The notes: generated from the sequence alone by a model not told the origin. A DNA stretch of 13,850 nt from Firmicutes bacterium UBA3553 (GCA_002381185.1 DFOA01000042.1:1-13850), one strand, 5' to 3'; positions 1-8,240 are shown, counted from the first letter of the stretch. Program-made: numbers and translations.

Positions 1-37
1 AAGTTTACTCCTCATCGCTGTATAACCATTATTGAGG

Positions 38-66
38 TTGACTTATATTTTTTATTTTGTTAAAAT
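38..66 (+). promoter_or_regulatory. Vegetative promoter of the aminotransferase gene
   Basis: TTGACT at 38-43 and TAAAAT at 61-66 are separated by exactly 17 bases, a near-consensus sigma-A type promoter. Transcription would begin near 73, giving a leader of about 17 nt with the SD GAGGTGG at 79-85. This rules out the earlier in-frame ATG at 57, which lies inside the promoter. Confidence 0.75.
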
Positions 67-89
67 TAAAGAAAAAACGAGGTGGTAAT

Positions 90-1334
90 ATGGCTCTTAA
101 TATGGTTGCTTCTCATGCAAAATGGCCTGAGGAAAATGATGCAATATTCGGTCTTGCCGCAAAAGCAAAGGAAGCTATTGATAAGTACGGAAAAGAAAAT
201 GTAATTGATTCTACACTTGGTGCATTAGTTGATGATGACGGAAATCTGATTTGTTTAGATACAGTGTACAGCGAACTAAAATCCCTGCCTAATGCCTCTA
301 TAGCGGCTTATGCTCAGGTTGCAGGCCAGGGTGATTTCCTGGAGGCAGTTCAGGAAGCATGCTTTAGAGAATACAGACCAAAGGCTTACATAAAAGCAGT
401 CGCTACACCCGGCGGAACAGGTGCTGTAAGACATTCAATCTGGAATTATACAAATCCCGGAGATTCAATATTAGTATGCGATTGGTTCTGGTCACCATAT
501 GTAACAATTTCTGAGGAATTCGGAAGAAAGGTTACAAATTTTGAATTTTTTAATGATAAAGGCGAATTTAACGTAGAATCTTTTAAAGAAAAATTTGAAG
601 ATTTACTTAATAAACAAAAGAGACTGGTTACAGTATTGAACACTCCCGCAAATAATCCTACTGGATACAGCTTATCCGATGAAGAATGGGATGAAGTCTT
701 AAACATAGCAAAAGAAAATGCCAAAGACCCTGAAAACAGAATAATATTCATGGTGGATGTAGCTTACATAGATTATGCAGGCGTTGGTTCAGAAAGAAGA
801 AAGTTTTTCTCCAAATTCTCTGACTTGCCTGAAAATATATTTGTTATAGTCGCATACAGCATGTCAAAAGGTTATACAATGTACGGCTTAAGATCCGGCG
901 CAGCAATAGGTATTTCACCCAAGGAAGAAATAGTAAATGAATTCTACTACACATGCATGCATGCCAACAGAGCCAACTGGTCCAACGGAACAAGAGGTGC
1001 AATGTCGGTAATGACTAATATTGCAAAGGACCCTGTTAAGAAAAAAGCATATGAGGAAGAAGTAAATAAATATAAAACCATGTTAAGAAACCGCGCCAAC
1101 GCATTTGTTGAAGGTGCAAAAGAATGCGGTTTGGAAATATTGCCCTACAGGGACGGTTTTTTTGTAAGCATTCCTTGCAGCAATGCAAAAAAGGCATCTG
1201 ATGAATTAATTAAAGAAAACTTATTTGTAGTTTCTTTGAAAAAAGGTTTAAGATTTGCGGTTTGTGCAGTAGCTGAAGATAAGTGCAGAATTGCACCTGC
1301 CAAAATAAAAGCCGTATTGGATAGATTAAAATAG
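90..1334 (+). CDS. PLP-dependent class I/II aminotransferase, aromatic/aspartate type
   Basis: A 414-residue fold-type I aminotransferase, a cytosolic enzyme moving an amino group between an amino acid and a 2-oxo acid with pyridoxal phosphate. Visible family landmarks are PGGTGA at 107-112 (cofactor phosphate region), NNPTG at 188-192 with the Asn that contacts PLP, D223 and Y226 (MVDVAY), the Schiff-base lysine K260 in SMSKGYTMYGLR, R268, and a C-terminal R388 likely to hold the substrate carboxylate. The PGGTGA and NNPTGYSL style resembles aspartate/aromatic aminotransferases, but the substrate cannot be told from sequence alone. The start at 90 is chosen because GAGGTGG precedes it and the promoter overlaps any earlier ATG. 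The gene is monocistronic and ends in a strong bidirectional terminator shared with the convergent MATE gene. Confidence 0.9.
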   Translation: MALNMVASHAKWPEENDAIFGLAAKAKEAIDKYGKENVIDSTLGALVDDDGNLICLDTVYSELKSLPNASIAAYAQVAGQGDFLEAVQEACFREYRPKAYIKAVATPGGTGAVRHSIWNYTNPGDSILVCDWFWSPYVTISEEFGRKVTNFEFFNDKGEFNVESFKEKFEDLLNKQKRLVTVLNTPANNPTGYSLSDEEWDEVLNIAKENAKDPENRIIFMVDVAYIDYAGVGSERRKFFSKFSDLPENIFVIVAYSMSKGYTMYGLRSGAAIGISPKEEIVNEFYYTCMHANRANWSNGTRGAMSVMTNIAKDPVKKKAYEEEVNKYKTMLRNRANAFVEGAKECGLEILPYRDGFFVSIPCSNAKKASDELIKENLFVVSLKKGLRFAVCAVAEDKCRIAPAKIKAVLDRLK

Positions 1335-1338
1335 CGAA

Positions 1339-1365
1339 AAAACACCGGTTAAGCACCGGTGTTTT
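1339..1365. terminator. Bidirectional intrinsic terminator
   Basis: A perfect 11-bp stem (1339-1349 with 1355-1365) around a 5-base loop. The GC core ACCGGT is flanked by A-run and T-run, so it works in both directions. It lies between the convergent stops of the aminotransferase (1334) and the MATE gene (1366). Confidence 0.9.
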
Positions 1366-2751
1366 CTATTCTATAACTATTGTATTATTAAGAAGCTTTT
1401 CAGATTTTGACTTCCATTTTCCTGACAAGTAATATGGACCAGATATCAACAACCAAAATGCCCATCCTACGGCATAGCTTAAAAACATATATTCTTTTCC
1501 AAATTTATCTGCTATAAAATATGCTGCCGGTATTCTTCCAAGCCACAAGGAAACTATGGCACCTATCATTGGAACGATTGATTCACCAGCGCCTCTTATA
1601 ACCGCATTTATTGTAAATACAACAGCTAACAGTGCTATAGTTGGCATGACATTTTTTAAATATATCATTCCTGCTTCAATTACCGCAACATCAGGACTAA
1701 ATAATCCAAGCAAATAAGGACCAAGAGGAACAATTACAAGACATGCAATACACACTACAACTGACAGGCTAATAGCTGTGACAGTTCCCTGATGAACTCT
1801 GTCCATTCGCTTAGCTCCTATATTTTGACCTGTAAATGTAGTAACCGCATTGCTGAAGCTTTGAATAGGCATAAAAGCAAATGTATCAATTTTATTAGCC
1901 GCATTAAAGCCTGCTATAAAATCAGAGCCGTAACTGTTTACCAGCGATTGAAGGCTCATAATACCTATTGAAAACAATGTTTGCTGAATACCCGTAGGCA
2001 ATCCGAGCTTTATTATTTTCTTGAGAATTACCCTGTCAAAACGAAACCTAAGTATAGGAAACCTTAAAATTTCGTATTTCTTTCTCATGTATACAATACC
2101 AAATATCCAAGAAGCGGCCTGAGCTATTATAGTTGCTATTGCCACGCCCGCAACACCCCAATGAAATACTATCACGAATACTAAGTCAAGAATTATATTA
2201 ATGACTGTTGCAATTGCCAGAAACAGCAATGATGATTTGCTGTCACCAAACCCCTGCAATATACCAGCATTCACATTATATCCAAATGAACCTATCATTC
2301 CGAGAAATACAATCATCATGTATATCTTTGCCATAGGCAGTGCATCCACTGGTGTGTTAATCAATATTAATATGGGCTCAGATAAAAATATACCAATTAT
2401 GGAAATTGGTATTGAGCCTAAAATCATAGCAGTATATATTGTTTGCGCAGTTTTTTGAACACTATTCATATCACCTGCACCAATATATTGAGATATAAGT
2501 ATGGTTGCGCCCAATCCAAGTCCTATAAACATTGCTGCCATCATAAATATTATGGGAAAACCAGTTCCGACTGCAGCAAGTGCCAGTTTGCCAACATAAT
2601 TGCCTACCACTATGCTGTCGACCATATTGTATAATTGCTGTAAAATATTACCTATAAGCATAGGAAATGCAAATGTGAGTATTATTTTAAGAGTACTCCC
2701 CTCTGTCATGGTGTTCATAGATACACTATTGTCTTTTTTCTTTATTTCCAA
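1366..2751 (-). CDS. MATE-family multidrug/metabolite efflux transporter
   Basis: A 461-residue integral membrane protein of the MATE (multi-antimicrobial extrusion) family, which exports cationic compounds with Na+ or H+ antiport. About twelve hydrophobic segments fill the length, in two homologous halves. The N-terminal stretch TLKIILTFAFPMLIGNILQQ followed by YNMVDSIVVGNYVG is the typical first helix and loop of MATE proteins, and the second half repeats the pattern around 243-280 (KKIIKLGLPTGIQQTLFSIG). The start is a TTG at 2751: the SD AGAGGTGA (about 2756-2763) is five bases upstream, while the next in-frame ATGs (residues 12 and 15) have no SD. A separate promoter lies just upstream, below the terminator of a T-box-like leader. 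The substrate is unknown. Confidence 0.9.
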   Translation of the reverse strand: MEIKKKDNSVSMNTMTEGSTLKIILTFAFPMLIGNILQQLYNMVDSIVVGNYVGKLALAAVGTGFPIIFMMAAMFIGLGLGATILISQYIGAGDMNSVQKTAQTIYTAMILGSIPISIIGIFLSEPILILINTPVDALPMAKIYMMIVFLGMIGSFGYNVNAGILQGFGDSKSSLLFLAIATVINIILDLVFVIVFHWGVAGVAIATIIAQAASWIFGIVYMRKKYEILRFPILRFRFDRVILKKIIKLGLPTGIQQTLFSIGIMSLQSLVNSYGSDFIAGFNAANKIDTFAFMPIQSFSNAVTTFTGQNIGAKRMDRVHQGTVTAISLSVVVCIACLVIVPLGPYLLGLFSPDVAVIEAGMIYLKNVMPTIALLAVVFTINAVIRGAGESIVPMIGAIVSLWLGRIPAAYFIADKFGKEYMFLSYAVGWAFWLLISGPYYLSGKWKSKSEKLLNNTIVIE

Positions 2752-2776
2752 TAAATCACCTCTTCTCGATTAGTAT

Positions 2777-2804
2777 AGTATACCATCATATAATAAAAAT
2801 ACAA
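2777..2804 (-). promoter_or_regulatory. Promoter of the MATE gene
   Basis: On the minus strand TTGTAT (2804-2799) and TATACT (2782-2777) are 16 bases apart, just downstream of the leader terminator. If used, it would let the exporter be made regardless of the upstream leader. Confidence 0.5.
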
Positions 2805-2817
2805 TAAAAATATACAT

Positions 2818-3000
2818 AGAAAAAGAGAGATTACTCTCTCTTGTCAGTGTTATGAATACACCTCATTATAACGGTATTTAACCGTATCCTCATACTTCTA
2901 CTTCTTAGAATTTTTTCATGGATTCTTTTCGATTAATATTACTGCCGGCCTCACGCTCTGTACCAGCTCGCTGAAGCTAAACTTAATTTACTGTTTCAAT
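2818..3000 (-). promoter_or_regulatory. T-box-like leader RNA lacking a recognisable T-box antiterminator
   Basis: Read on the minus strand, this RNA has the look of a T-box riboswitch, the leader class that senses uncharged tRNA. The distal Stem I pattern is at 2974-2944 (AGCGAGCTGG ... GTGAGGCCGGC), followed by GAATCCATG, AGTAG, and a short Stem III-like hairpin with ACGGT/ACCGT arms at 2885-2871 running into TTATAATGAGGTG. After CTGACAA the RNA goes directly into an 8-bp terminator hairpin (2842-2823) and a U run. The 14-nt T-box with its UGG bulge (GGTGG...CCGCG) is absent, so tRNA could not switch it on in the usual way. The specifier codon cannot be assigned firmly; TTC (Phe) in AATTCTAAG is one candidate. 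The family call rests on motif memory, not alignment. Confidence 0.55.
2823..2842 (-). terminator. Intrinsic terminator of the leader RNA
   Basis: An 8-bp stem AAGAGAGA/TCTCTCTT with a 4-base loop, followed on the minus strand by TTTTTC. It ends the leader 71 bases before the MATE start codon. Confidence 0.75.
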
Positions 3001-3006
3001 CATCAA

Positions 3007-3065
3007 ATTATACACAATAAATCATTTTTATTCAATTATTATATGTCGTGCTTTCAATTTGTCAA
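3007..3065 (-). promoter_or_regulatory. Two tandem promoters reading into the T-box-like leader
   Basis: The outer promoter is TTGACA (3065-3060), 16 bases, TATAAT (3043-3038), fully consensus hexamers. The inner one is TTGAAT (3035-3030), 17 bases, TATAAT (3012-3007). The inner start would be near 3000, the outer near 3031. Such strong promotion of a leader that ends in a terminator implies a real transcript. Confidence 0.7.
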
Positions 3066-3250
3066 TATATTTCTTTATTTTTGTCGTAAATTTTTACAAT
3101 ACCTTTTTGCTTATTTGAAAGTAATACTCTGTGCTGTTATACATTATGTTGCAAGTATTAAAACATTATATAGAAAAACACAGTTTCACCATGTTTATAA
3201 TAATTCACTTATGACAAAGACAGGAGAATAGGATATATTTTAATGAACAA
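3066..3250. other. AT-rich spacer with no recognised gene
   Basis: No convincing coding frame, RNA or repeat is visible on either strand between the leader promoters and the tRNA terminator. A 62-codon frame at 3043-3231 overlaps the leader promoter, lacks an SD and looks like chance. Confidence 0.5.
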
Positions 3251-3292
3251 AAAATGAACAATAAACAATACTGATTGTTCACTGTTCATTTT
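3251..3292 (-). terminator. Intrinsic terminator of tRNA-Val
   Basis: A 19-bp imperfect stem (3292-3274 with 3269-3251, two G-U type mismatches) with a 4-base loop. It is followed on the minus strand by a run of T, 20 bases after the CCA end of the tRNA. Confidence 0.75.
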
Positions 3293-3311
3293 GGTACACA
3301 TACCACATATT

Positions 3312-3387
3312 TGGTGGAAACTATAGGGCTCGAACCTATGACCCTCTGCTTGTAAGGCAGATGCTCTCCCAACTGAGCTAAGCTTCC
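3312..3387 (-). tRNA. tRNA-Val (anticodon UAC)
   Basis: A complete 76-nt cloverleaf with the 3' CCA encoded. The acceptor stem GGAAGCT pairs with AGTTTCC (one G-U), followed by discriminator A and CCA. The D arm is GCTC-AGTTGGGA-GAGC, the anticodon arm TCTGC-CTTACAA-GCAGA, and the T arm ATAGG-TTCGAGC-CCTAT. Anticodon TAC reads valine codons, mainly GUA and GUG. It is a single tRNA with its own promoter and terminator. Confidence 0.95.
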
Positions 3388-3414
3388 ATGACTGTTTGAT
3401 TATCTGTGAAAATA

Positions 3415-3443
3415 ATATTATCACAAGTTTAAATGCTTGTCAA
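3415..3443 (-). promoter_or_regulatory. Promoter of tRNA-Val
   Basis: Consensus TTGACA (3443-3438), 17 bases, TAATAT (3420-3415) on the minus strand, about 27 bases before the 5' end of the tRNA. Confidence 0.85.
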
Positions 3444-3509
3444 CAAATTTTAATTCAACTTTAAAAGAAGTTTCATTATTTTAAACTTATTTAAATACAA
3501 ATAAAATAC

Positions 3510-3537
3510 TTGGATAATTAGTAAAAAATAGTATAAT
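3510..3537 (+). promoter_or_regulatory. Promoter of the ABC exporter operon
   Basis: TTGGAT at 3510-3515 and TATAAT at 3532-3537 with a 16-base spacer. The predicted start is near 3544, about 24 nt before the first gene, whose SD AGGGGAG is at 3555-3561. Confidence 0.7.
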
Positions 3538-3567
3538 GGAATAGATGAATCTTAAGGGGAGAACATA

Positions 3568-5355
3568 ATGAATCAAGAAGCCAAACCAAATAAGCCGACA
3601 GGGTTTATGAAAAGCAAGTACATAATGGGATTCTTTAAAAAATATTTGCTGAATTACATTTTAGGAATTATTGCATTAGTGATGGTAGACGTGGCTCAGA
3701 CGAGAGTTCCTATCATTGTCGGAAACATTATTGATGGAATTGAGCTGACTAATATTTCAATGTCTTCAATAAAATCATCTATTATAATTCTTTTTATTAT
3801 TGCAGGCATTATGTATGCCGGAAGAATTGTATGGAGATATTTTATTTTCGGTACTTCCAGGAATATTGAAAGAGATATAAGAAACGATATGTTCAGCCAC
3901 CTGGAAAAAATGTCAGCAAAATACTATCAAAATCATGCTCCCGGGGAAATAATGGCTTATATGACAAATGACTTAGATGCTGTCCGCATGGCACTAGCCC
4001 AGGGTATATTGACATTGTTTGATGTAATTGCGCTTGGAACATTAACGTTATTTAACATGGTTACTGAAATCGACCCTCTGCTGACTGTAGCTGCAGTTAT
4101 TCCTTTATTATTAATAGCACTTTCTGCAAGATTCATGGGAAGAGAACTGTTCAGCCGCTACTCCGGCAGACAGGAAGCTTTCGCGGACCTATCCAGTTTT
4201 GTACAGGAAAACTTATCCGGCATAAAGATTATAAAATCCTTTGTTCAGGAAAGCAAGACAATAATGTCTTTCGAAAAAGTTAACAAAAATACATACGATA
4301 AAAATATGAAGCTCATGAAACTTCAAACTGTGATGCATCCATTCATGCAGATGGTTTCAGGTATTGCTCTTGCTGTTGCCATTGGATACGGAGGTTACAT
4401 AACCATTCAGGGCAGAATAACATTAGGAGATTTCACGGCCTTCATTTCATATTTAGGCATGCTTGTTTGGCCTATGATGGCAATAGGAATAATGATAAAT
4501 ATATTTACAATGGGAGCTGCCTCATTGGAAAGAATTGAAAACATCCTAAATGAACAAGCAGAAATATCAGATTCAAACCACACTCTTTCAATAGACAGCA
4601 TATCAGGAGACATTCAAGTTAACAACTTAAACTACAAATATCCTGAAACGGATAAATATGTTCTGAACGATATCAGCTTCGAAGTAAAAAAAGGACAAAC
4701 TCTTGGAATAATAGGAAGAACCGGAAGCGGCAAAACAACCCTTGTAAATTTATTTTTAAGAGTATTCGATCCTGATGAAAACACGGTGTTTATTAACGAC
4801 ACAGACATATTGAGCATTCCTCTTAATATGCTCAGAAAAAACATCGGCTATGTACCTCAGGACAACTTTCTGTTTTCAGACACAATTGCCAATAATATAG
4901 ACTTTGGCTTAAGGAGCAATGACAGGGATAAAATAACAGAGGCAGCAAAAGCTGCTGCTGTCCATGAAAATATTGTTGATTTTAAGGAAGGCTATGACAC
5001 GGTAATCGGCGAAAGAGGAGTATCTTTGTCAGGAGGCCAGAAACAGCGTATATCCATTGCAAGAGCTCTGATAAAGGATCCTGAAATTCTTATACTTGAT
5101 GATTCGGTTTCAGCTGTGGATACAGATACTGAAGAAAAGATATTAAAGCATTTAAGTGAAACAAGAAACGGGAAAACCAACATTATAATTGCTCACAGAA
5201 TTTCCACAATTCAGAATGCTGATTTAATTATAGTTTTAGAGGACGGCAGAATTGCAGAAAAAGGAACCCATAATGATCTGCTGGGAAACAAAGGGCTTTA
5301 CCACTCGATTTATGAAAAGCAGCTTTTGGAAAAAATGCTGGAAGAGCAGGAATAG
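3568..5355 (+). CDS. ABC exporter half-transporter, degenerate-site subunit (BmrC/TM287-like)
   Basis: A 595-residue type IV ABC exporter half: six membrane helices in residues 25-320, then an ATPase domain. Walker A is GRTGSGKT at 383-390, the Q-loop glutamine Q431, the signature LSGGQ at 487-491, and the H-loop H543. Walker B reads EILILDD (506-512), so the catalytic glutamate position is aspartate (D512). In heterodimeric exporters such as BmrCD and TM287/288 this marks the subunit that builds the degenerate, non-hydrolysing ATP site. The next gene carries the matching features (true Glu, altered signature), so the two form one heterodimer in the membrane exporting drugs or lipophilic compounds. 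The start at 3568 has the SD AGGGGAG six bases upstream. Substrate not determinable. Confidence 0.92.
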   Translation: MNQEAKPNKPTGFMKSKYIMGFFKKYLLNYILGIIALVMVDVAQTRVPIIVGNIIDGIELTNISMSSIKSSIIILFIIAGIMYAGRIVWRYFIFGTSRNIERDIRNDMFSHLEKMSAKYYQNHAPGEIMAYMTNDLDAVRMALAQGILTLFDVIALGTLTLFNMVTEIDPLLTVAAVIPLLLIALSARFMGRELFSRYSGRQEAFADLSSFVQENLSGIKIIKSFVQESKTIMSFEKVNKNTYDKNMKLMKLQTVMHPFMQMVSGIALAVAIGYGGYITIQGRITLGDFTAFISYLGMLVWPMMAIGIMINIFTMGAASLERIENILNEQAEISDSNHTLSIDSISGDIQVNNLNYKYPETDKYVLNDISFEVKKGQTLGIIGRTGSGKTTLVNLFLRVFDPDENTVFINDTDILSIPLNMLRKNIGYVPQDNFLFSDTIANNIDFGLRSNDRDKITEAAKAAAVHENIVDFKEGYDTVIGERGVSLSGGQKQRISIARALIKDPEILILDDSVSAVDTDTEEKILKHLSETRNGKTNIIIAHRISTIQNADLIIVLEDGRIAEKGTHNDLLGNKGLYHSIYEKQLLEKMLEEQE

Positions 5356-5362
5356 AGGTACT

Positions 5363-7147
5363 ATGGACAATAATAAAAAAATTAATAAAAACCTATACAA
5401 GCGGCTGCTGAAATATGCAATGAAATATATCTGGCATTTTGCACTTGCAGTTTTAATTATACTGATAATAGTCGCTATTGAACTCTATCAACCCGTCCTG
5501 CTTGGTGATGCGGTAGATAAATTCCTGTCACATTACAACCAATCACGAGAGGTATCGGCAATTGTCATGCAAAGTGATATTAACGGTGTAATTAAAATAG
5601 CCTTCATTTATCTTTTAACCGTAATAGTGATATTTTTCCTGAATTATGCCCAGGCTTTGATTTTAGCAGGAGCAGGGCAAAAAATAATCTACAATATAAG
5701 GCTTGAAGTATTTTCTCACTTAAATAAACTTTCTTTAAACTTTTTTACAGACAATCCCATTGGAAGACTCGTAACCAGGGTTACCAACGACACAGAAGCA
5801 TTGAATGAAATGTATACCAGCGTTATAGTAAATATATTGAAAAGTTTTTTTGTACTAATTGGAATTGTTGCAACAATGATTACTTACAATTTGAAGCTGT
5901 CTTTATTAACATTTGTTGTAATTCCGTTTATAACATTATTTACATTTGTTTTTAAACATGTGTCCATGAAAATACACAGAGAAATCAGAAGCAAAATATC
6001 CGCATTGAATGCTTTTATTTCCGAGCATGTATCAGGAATGAAAATTGTTCAGATATTAGCTGTGGAAAATGAAATCTTTGATAATTTTAAAAATGAAAAT
6101 GAAAAGCTAAAAAAAGAACACATTAAACAGCTTTTTACTTTTGCCATTTATAACCCTACTAACTTCCTTATGAATATTACAGCTACATCAATACTACTGT
6201 GGTTTGGAGGCAAAATGGTTATTGAAGGAACAATTACAATTGGAACCATAGTAATTTTCCAAAGATATATAAGCAAATTTTTTGAACCTATACAAGAGCT
6301 TGCCGAACAGCTCAACATTATTCAATCTGCGGCTGCTGCATCAGAAAGAATCTTTGGACTGTTGGATGAAGAACCTGAAATCAAAGACGGTGATAACGCA
6401 ATTGAAATGAAACGCTTCAAAGGAAGCATAGAATTCAAAATTGTATGGTTTTCTTACAAAAAAGATGAATGGATATTAAAAGATGTTTCATTTATAGTAA
6501 ATCCGGGCGAAAGTGTTGCCTTTGTAGGAGCAACAGGTGCAGGAAAAACCACCATTCAGAATTTAATATGCAGATATTATGACATTCAAAGAGGAGAAAT
6601 ATTAATTGACGGAATTAACATCAGAGATATTAAGGTATCAGATTTAAGAAAAAATATCGGACAAATGCTTCAGGATGTATTTTTATTTTCAGGAGACATT
6701 AAAAGCAACATAAGGCTGCAAAATGAAAACATAACTGATGAAGAAATAGTAGAATCATCTAAATATGTAAATGCAGACAGTTTCATTTCAAAGCTCGACG
6801 ACAAATATGATGAGCATGTAATCGAAAATGGCGCGGCATTTTCAGCCGGACAAAGGCAGCTTATTTCATTTGCGAGAACATTGGCTTTTAAGCCGGATAT
6901 CTTAATACTTGATGAGGCTACAGCAAATATTGATACAGAAACAGAAGCACTTATTCAAGATGCGCTGAAGAAAATAATGAAGGGCAGAACAACACTGATA
7001 GTTGCCCACAGGTTATCGACCATACAGAATTCCGATAAAATAATTGTAATGCACAAGGGAGAAATCCGTGAGGAGGGAACTCATCAAGAGCTTCTGACCA
7101 AAAAAGGAATTTACTATAAATTATATCAGCTGCAATATGAACATTAA
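5363..7147 (+). CDS. ABC exporter half-transporter, catalytic-site subunit (BmrD/TM288-like)
   Basis: A 594-residue partner with six membrane helices (about residues 20-330) and an ATPase domain. Walker A is GATGAGKT at 389-396, the Q-loop Q437, Walker B ILILDE with catalytic E518, and the H-loop H549. The signature is FSAGQ (493-497) instead of LSGGQ. Because each ATP site joins the Walker motifs of one subunit to the signature of the other, FSAGQ falls in the degenerate site and the normal LSGGQ of the first subunit completes the active site here. The start at 5363 is chosen because AGAGG (5354-5358) precedes it and it lies seven bases after the upstream stop; earlier in-frame ATGs are inside the upstream gene. 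The pair is translationally coupled. Confidence 0.92.
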   Translation: MDNNKKINKNLYKRLLKYAMKYIWHFALAVLIILIIVAIELYQPVLLGDAVDKFLSHYNQSREVSAIVMQSDINGVIKIAFIYLLTVIVIFFLNYAQALILAGAGQKIIYNIRLEVFSHLNKLSLNFFTDNPIGRLVTRVTNDTEALNEMYTSVIVNILKSFFVLIGIVATMITYNLKLSLLTFVVIPFITLFTFVFKHVSMKIHREIRSKISALNAFISEHVSGMKIVQILAVENEIFDNFKNENEKLKKEHIKQLFTFAIYNPTNFLMNITATSILLWFGGKMVIEGTITIGTIVIFQRYISKFFEPIQELAEQLNIIQSAAAASERIFGLLDEEPEIKDGDNAIEMKRFKGSIEFKIVWFSYKKDEWILKDVSFIVNPGESVAFVGATGAGKTTIQNLICRYYDIQRGEILIDGINIRDIKVSDLRKNIGQMLQDVFLFSGDIKSNIRLQNENITDEEIVESSKYVNADSFISKLDDKYDEHVIENGAAFSAGQRQLISFARTLAFKPDILILDEATANIDTETEALIQDALKKIMKGRTTLIVAHRLSTIQNSDKIIVMHKGEIREEGTHQELLTKKGIYYKLYQLQYEH

Positions 7148-7154
7148 CAATATT

Positions 7155-7184
7155 TGTAATTCTTAGCAACAGCTTAGAATTACA
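7155..7184. repeat. Hairpin between the ABC operon and the monooxygenase gene
   Basis: A 9-bp stem TGTAATTCT/AGAATTACA, one T-T mismatch, 3 more base pairs and a 4-base loop. The T-tract behind it is poor, so it may be a weak terminator, an mRNA processing or stability element, or an operator for the next gene. Confidence 0.5.
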
Positions 7185-7209
7185 TTTAACAAATACTTGG
7201 AGGTATATT

Positions 7210-7494
7210 ATGATTAAGGTTGTATCAAAAGGATTTTTTTATGAAGACAAAATCGAAGAAGCTTTAAAGCTTTACGAAGAGCTTGTAAGCAAAACTCAAA
7301 AGGAGGACGGCTGCATTTCATATAATTTGTTCAGAGATATAGATGACAAATCAGTCTTGACAATGATTGAAGAGTGGGAAAGCCCAGAAGCCTTAGAAGC
7401 ACATAAACAGACAGAACATTTTACCAGACTTGTTCCTATGGTAGGAAAGTTTAGAAAAAACAGTGAACTGAATGTTTATGAATTAGTTTTATAA
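7210..7494 (+). CDS. Antibiotic biosynthesis monooxygenase (ABM) domain protein, YgiN-like
   Basis: A 94-residue single-domain protein of the ABM dimeric alpha/beta-barrel family, the usual size for YgiN-type proteins. The family pattern is visible: an early strand (MIKVVSKGFF), a helix ending in a DGCISYNLF-type strand (residues 34-42), then a strand with EEWES and the helix motif LEAHKQTEHF at 67-76. Members are small cytosolic quinol monooxygenases or of unknown substrate; no cofactor site can be read from sequence. GGAGG at 7199-7203 is six bases before the ATG. It follows the ABC operon in the same direction after a 62-base gap with a hairpin, so it may be read by readthrough. It ends in a strong terminator. 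Confidence 0.85.
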   Translation: MIKVVSKGFFYEDKIEEALKLYEELVSKTQKEDGCISYNLFRDIDDKSVLTMIEEWESPEALEAHKQTEHFTRLVPMVGKFRKNSELNVYELVL

Positions 7495-7521
7495 AAAAAT
7501 TCCGGCAATGCCGGAATTTTT
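7495..7521. terminator. Bidirectional intrinsic terminator
   Basis: A perfect 12-bp stem with core TTCCGGC/GCCGGAA and a 3-base loop, flanked by A-run and T-run. It ends the ABM gene on the plus strand and can end thiT (stop at 7564) on the minus strand. Confidence 0.9.
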
Positions 7522-7563
7522 ACTATGAATATCTATAACCCGGCAAATGAATATGACAGGTTT

Positions 7564-8193
7564 CTACTTTACTTTAAATCTGTCAAATAATGTCCTAACT
7601 TGAGGAATCATTAAAATTGCAACTGTAGCAACTGCTTCCGGCAATATATAGGTCATGTTGTAGAAGAATGACCACGACACTGCATTGAAACCTTCCGCTG
7701 CATACTCTCCCCAGAATATAATTCCTGAAAGAACAACTACCAGATATCTTCCTAAAACCCCCAGTAAATATCCTGAGATAATTCCCAATTTATTATTTCT
7801 TAAAAGACCGCCAATTCCTATAGCACCAAATGCCAACGGATAATCTAAAAATATTTGCATCGGATGAACAACGTATGGGTTCAAAACCAAATCTAACAGT
7901 CCATATGCCATACCAGCAAGTATACCTTGTCTAGGCCCAAATAAATACCCTACCAAAAACATTGCCAACATACTAAAGGCTGTTACCGATCCTCCCTGGG
8001 GCATTTTAAATAAAATAACGTGATTCAGTACAAATGCAACAGCTAACAATATTGCGGTTTTAACTAATACCGACACATCATTTTTCTTTTCATTGGTCCT
8101 CATTACCAATACTAATAATAAAAATATAAATACGACGGTTGTAATCTGCCCTGCAACAGATTCAAAAAAAGATTGTAAAACTTCTCCTGACAT
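7564..8193 (-). CDS. thiT: Thiamine transporter ThiT (ECF S component)
   Basis: A 209-residue membrane protein, the substrate-binding S component that captures thiamine and works with the shared ECF energising module (EcfA1, EcfA2, EcfT), which is not in this window. The ThiT pattern is clear: LFKMPQGGSVTAFSML at 61-76, FGPRQG at 85-90, LNPYVVHPMQIFLDYPL at 104-120, and W161, E163 and YNMTYILPE at 178-186 near the thiamine pocket. An extra hydrophobic helix at residues 15-31 precedes the six-helix core, making it longer than the 180-190 residue members. The ATG at 8193 is used because GGGAGG sits seven bases upstream; an ATG at 8208 lies inside the regulatory hairpin. The TPP riboswitch upstream supports thiamine as substrate. 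Confidence 0.93.
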   Translation of the reverse strand: MSGEVLQSFFESVAGQITTVVFIFLLLVLVMRTNEKKNDVSVLVKTAILLAVAFVLNHVILFKMPQGGSVTAFSMLAMFLVGYLFGPRQGILAGMAYGLLDLVLNPYVVHPMQIFLDYPLAFGAIGIGGLLRNNKLGIISGYLLGVLGRYLVVVLSGIIFWGEYAAEGFNAVSWSFFYNMTYILPEAVATVAILMIPQVRTLFDRFKVK

Positions 8194-8200
8194 AAAAAAA

Positions 8201-8220
8201 CCTCCCATATTCGCGGGAGG
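8201..8220 (-). promoter_or_regulatory. Expression-platform hairpin of thiT (terminator and SD sequestration)
   Basis: CCTCCC and GGGAGG form a 6-bp stem with an 8-base loop, followed by seven T. The 3' arm is the SD of thiT, so the same hairpin can end transcription and hide the ribosome site. CTCCC can instead pair with the GGGGAG at the 5' side of the TPP aptamer (about 8309-8304), the likely ON state. Confidence 0.7.
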
Positions 8221-8240
8221 GGGCCAAACTATGCTTTACG

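Noticed and set aside
57..89. Upstream in-frame ATG of the aminotransferase
   Set aside because: It lies inside the promoter spacer and lacks an SD; the ATG at 90 has GAGGTGG.
3043..3231. 62-codon plus-strand frame
   Set aside because: It overlaps the leader promoter region, has no SD and no family features.
5252..5362. N-terminal extension of the second ABC subunit
   Set aside because: It would overlap the coding sequence of the first subunit by over 100 bases; the ATG at 5363 has its own SD and normal family length.
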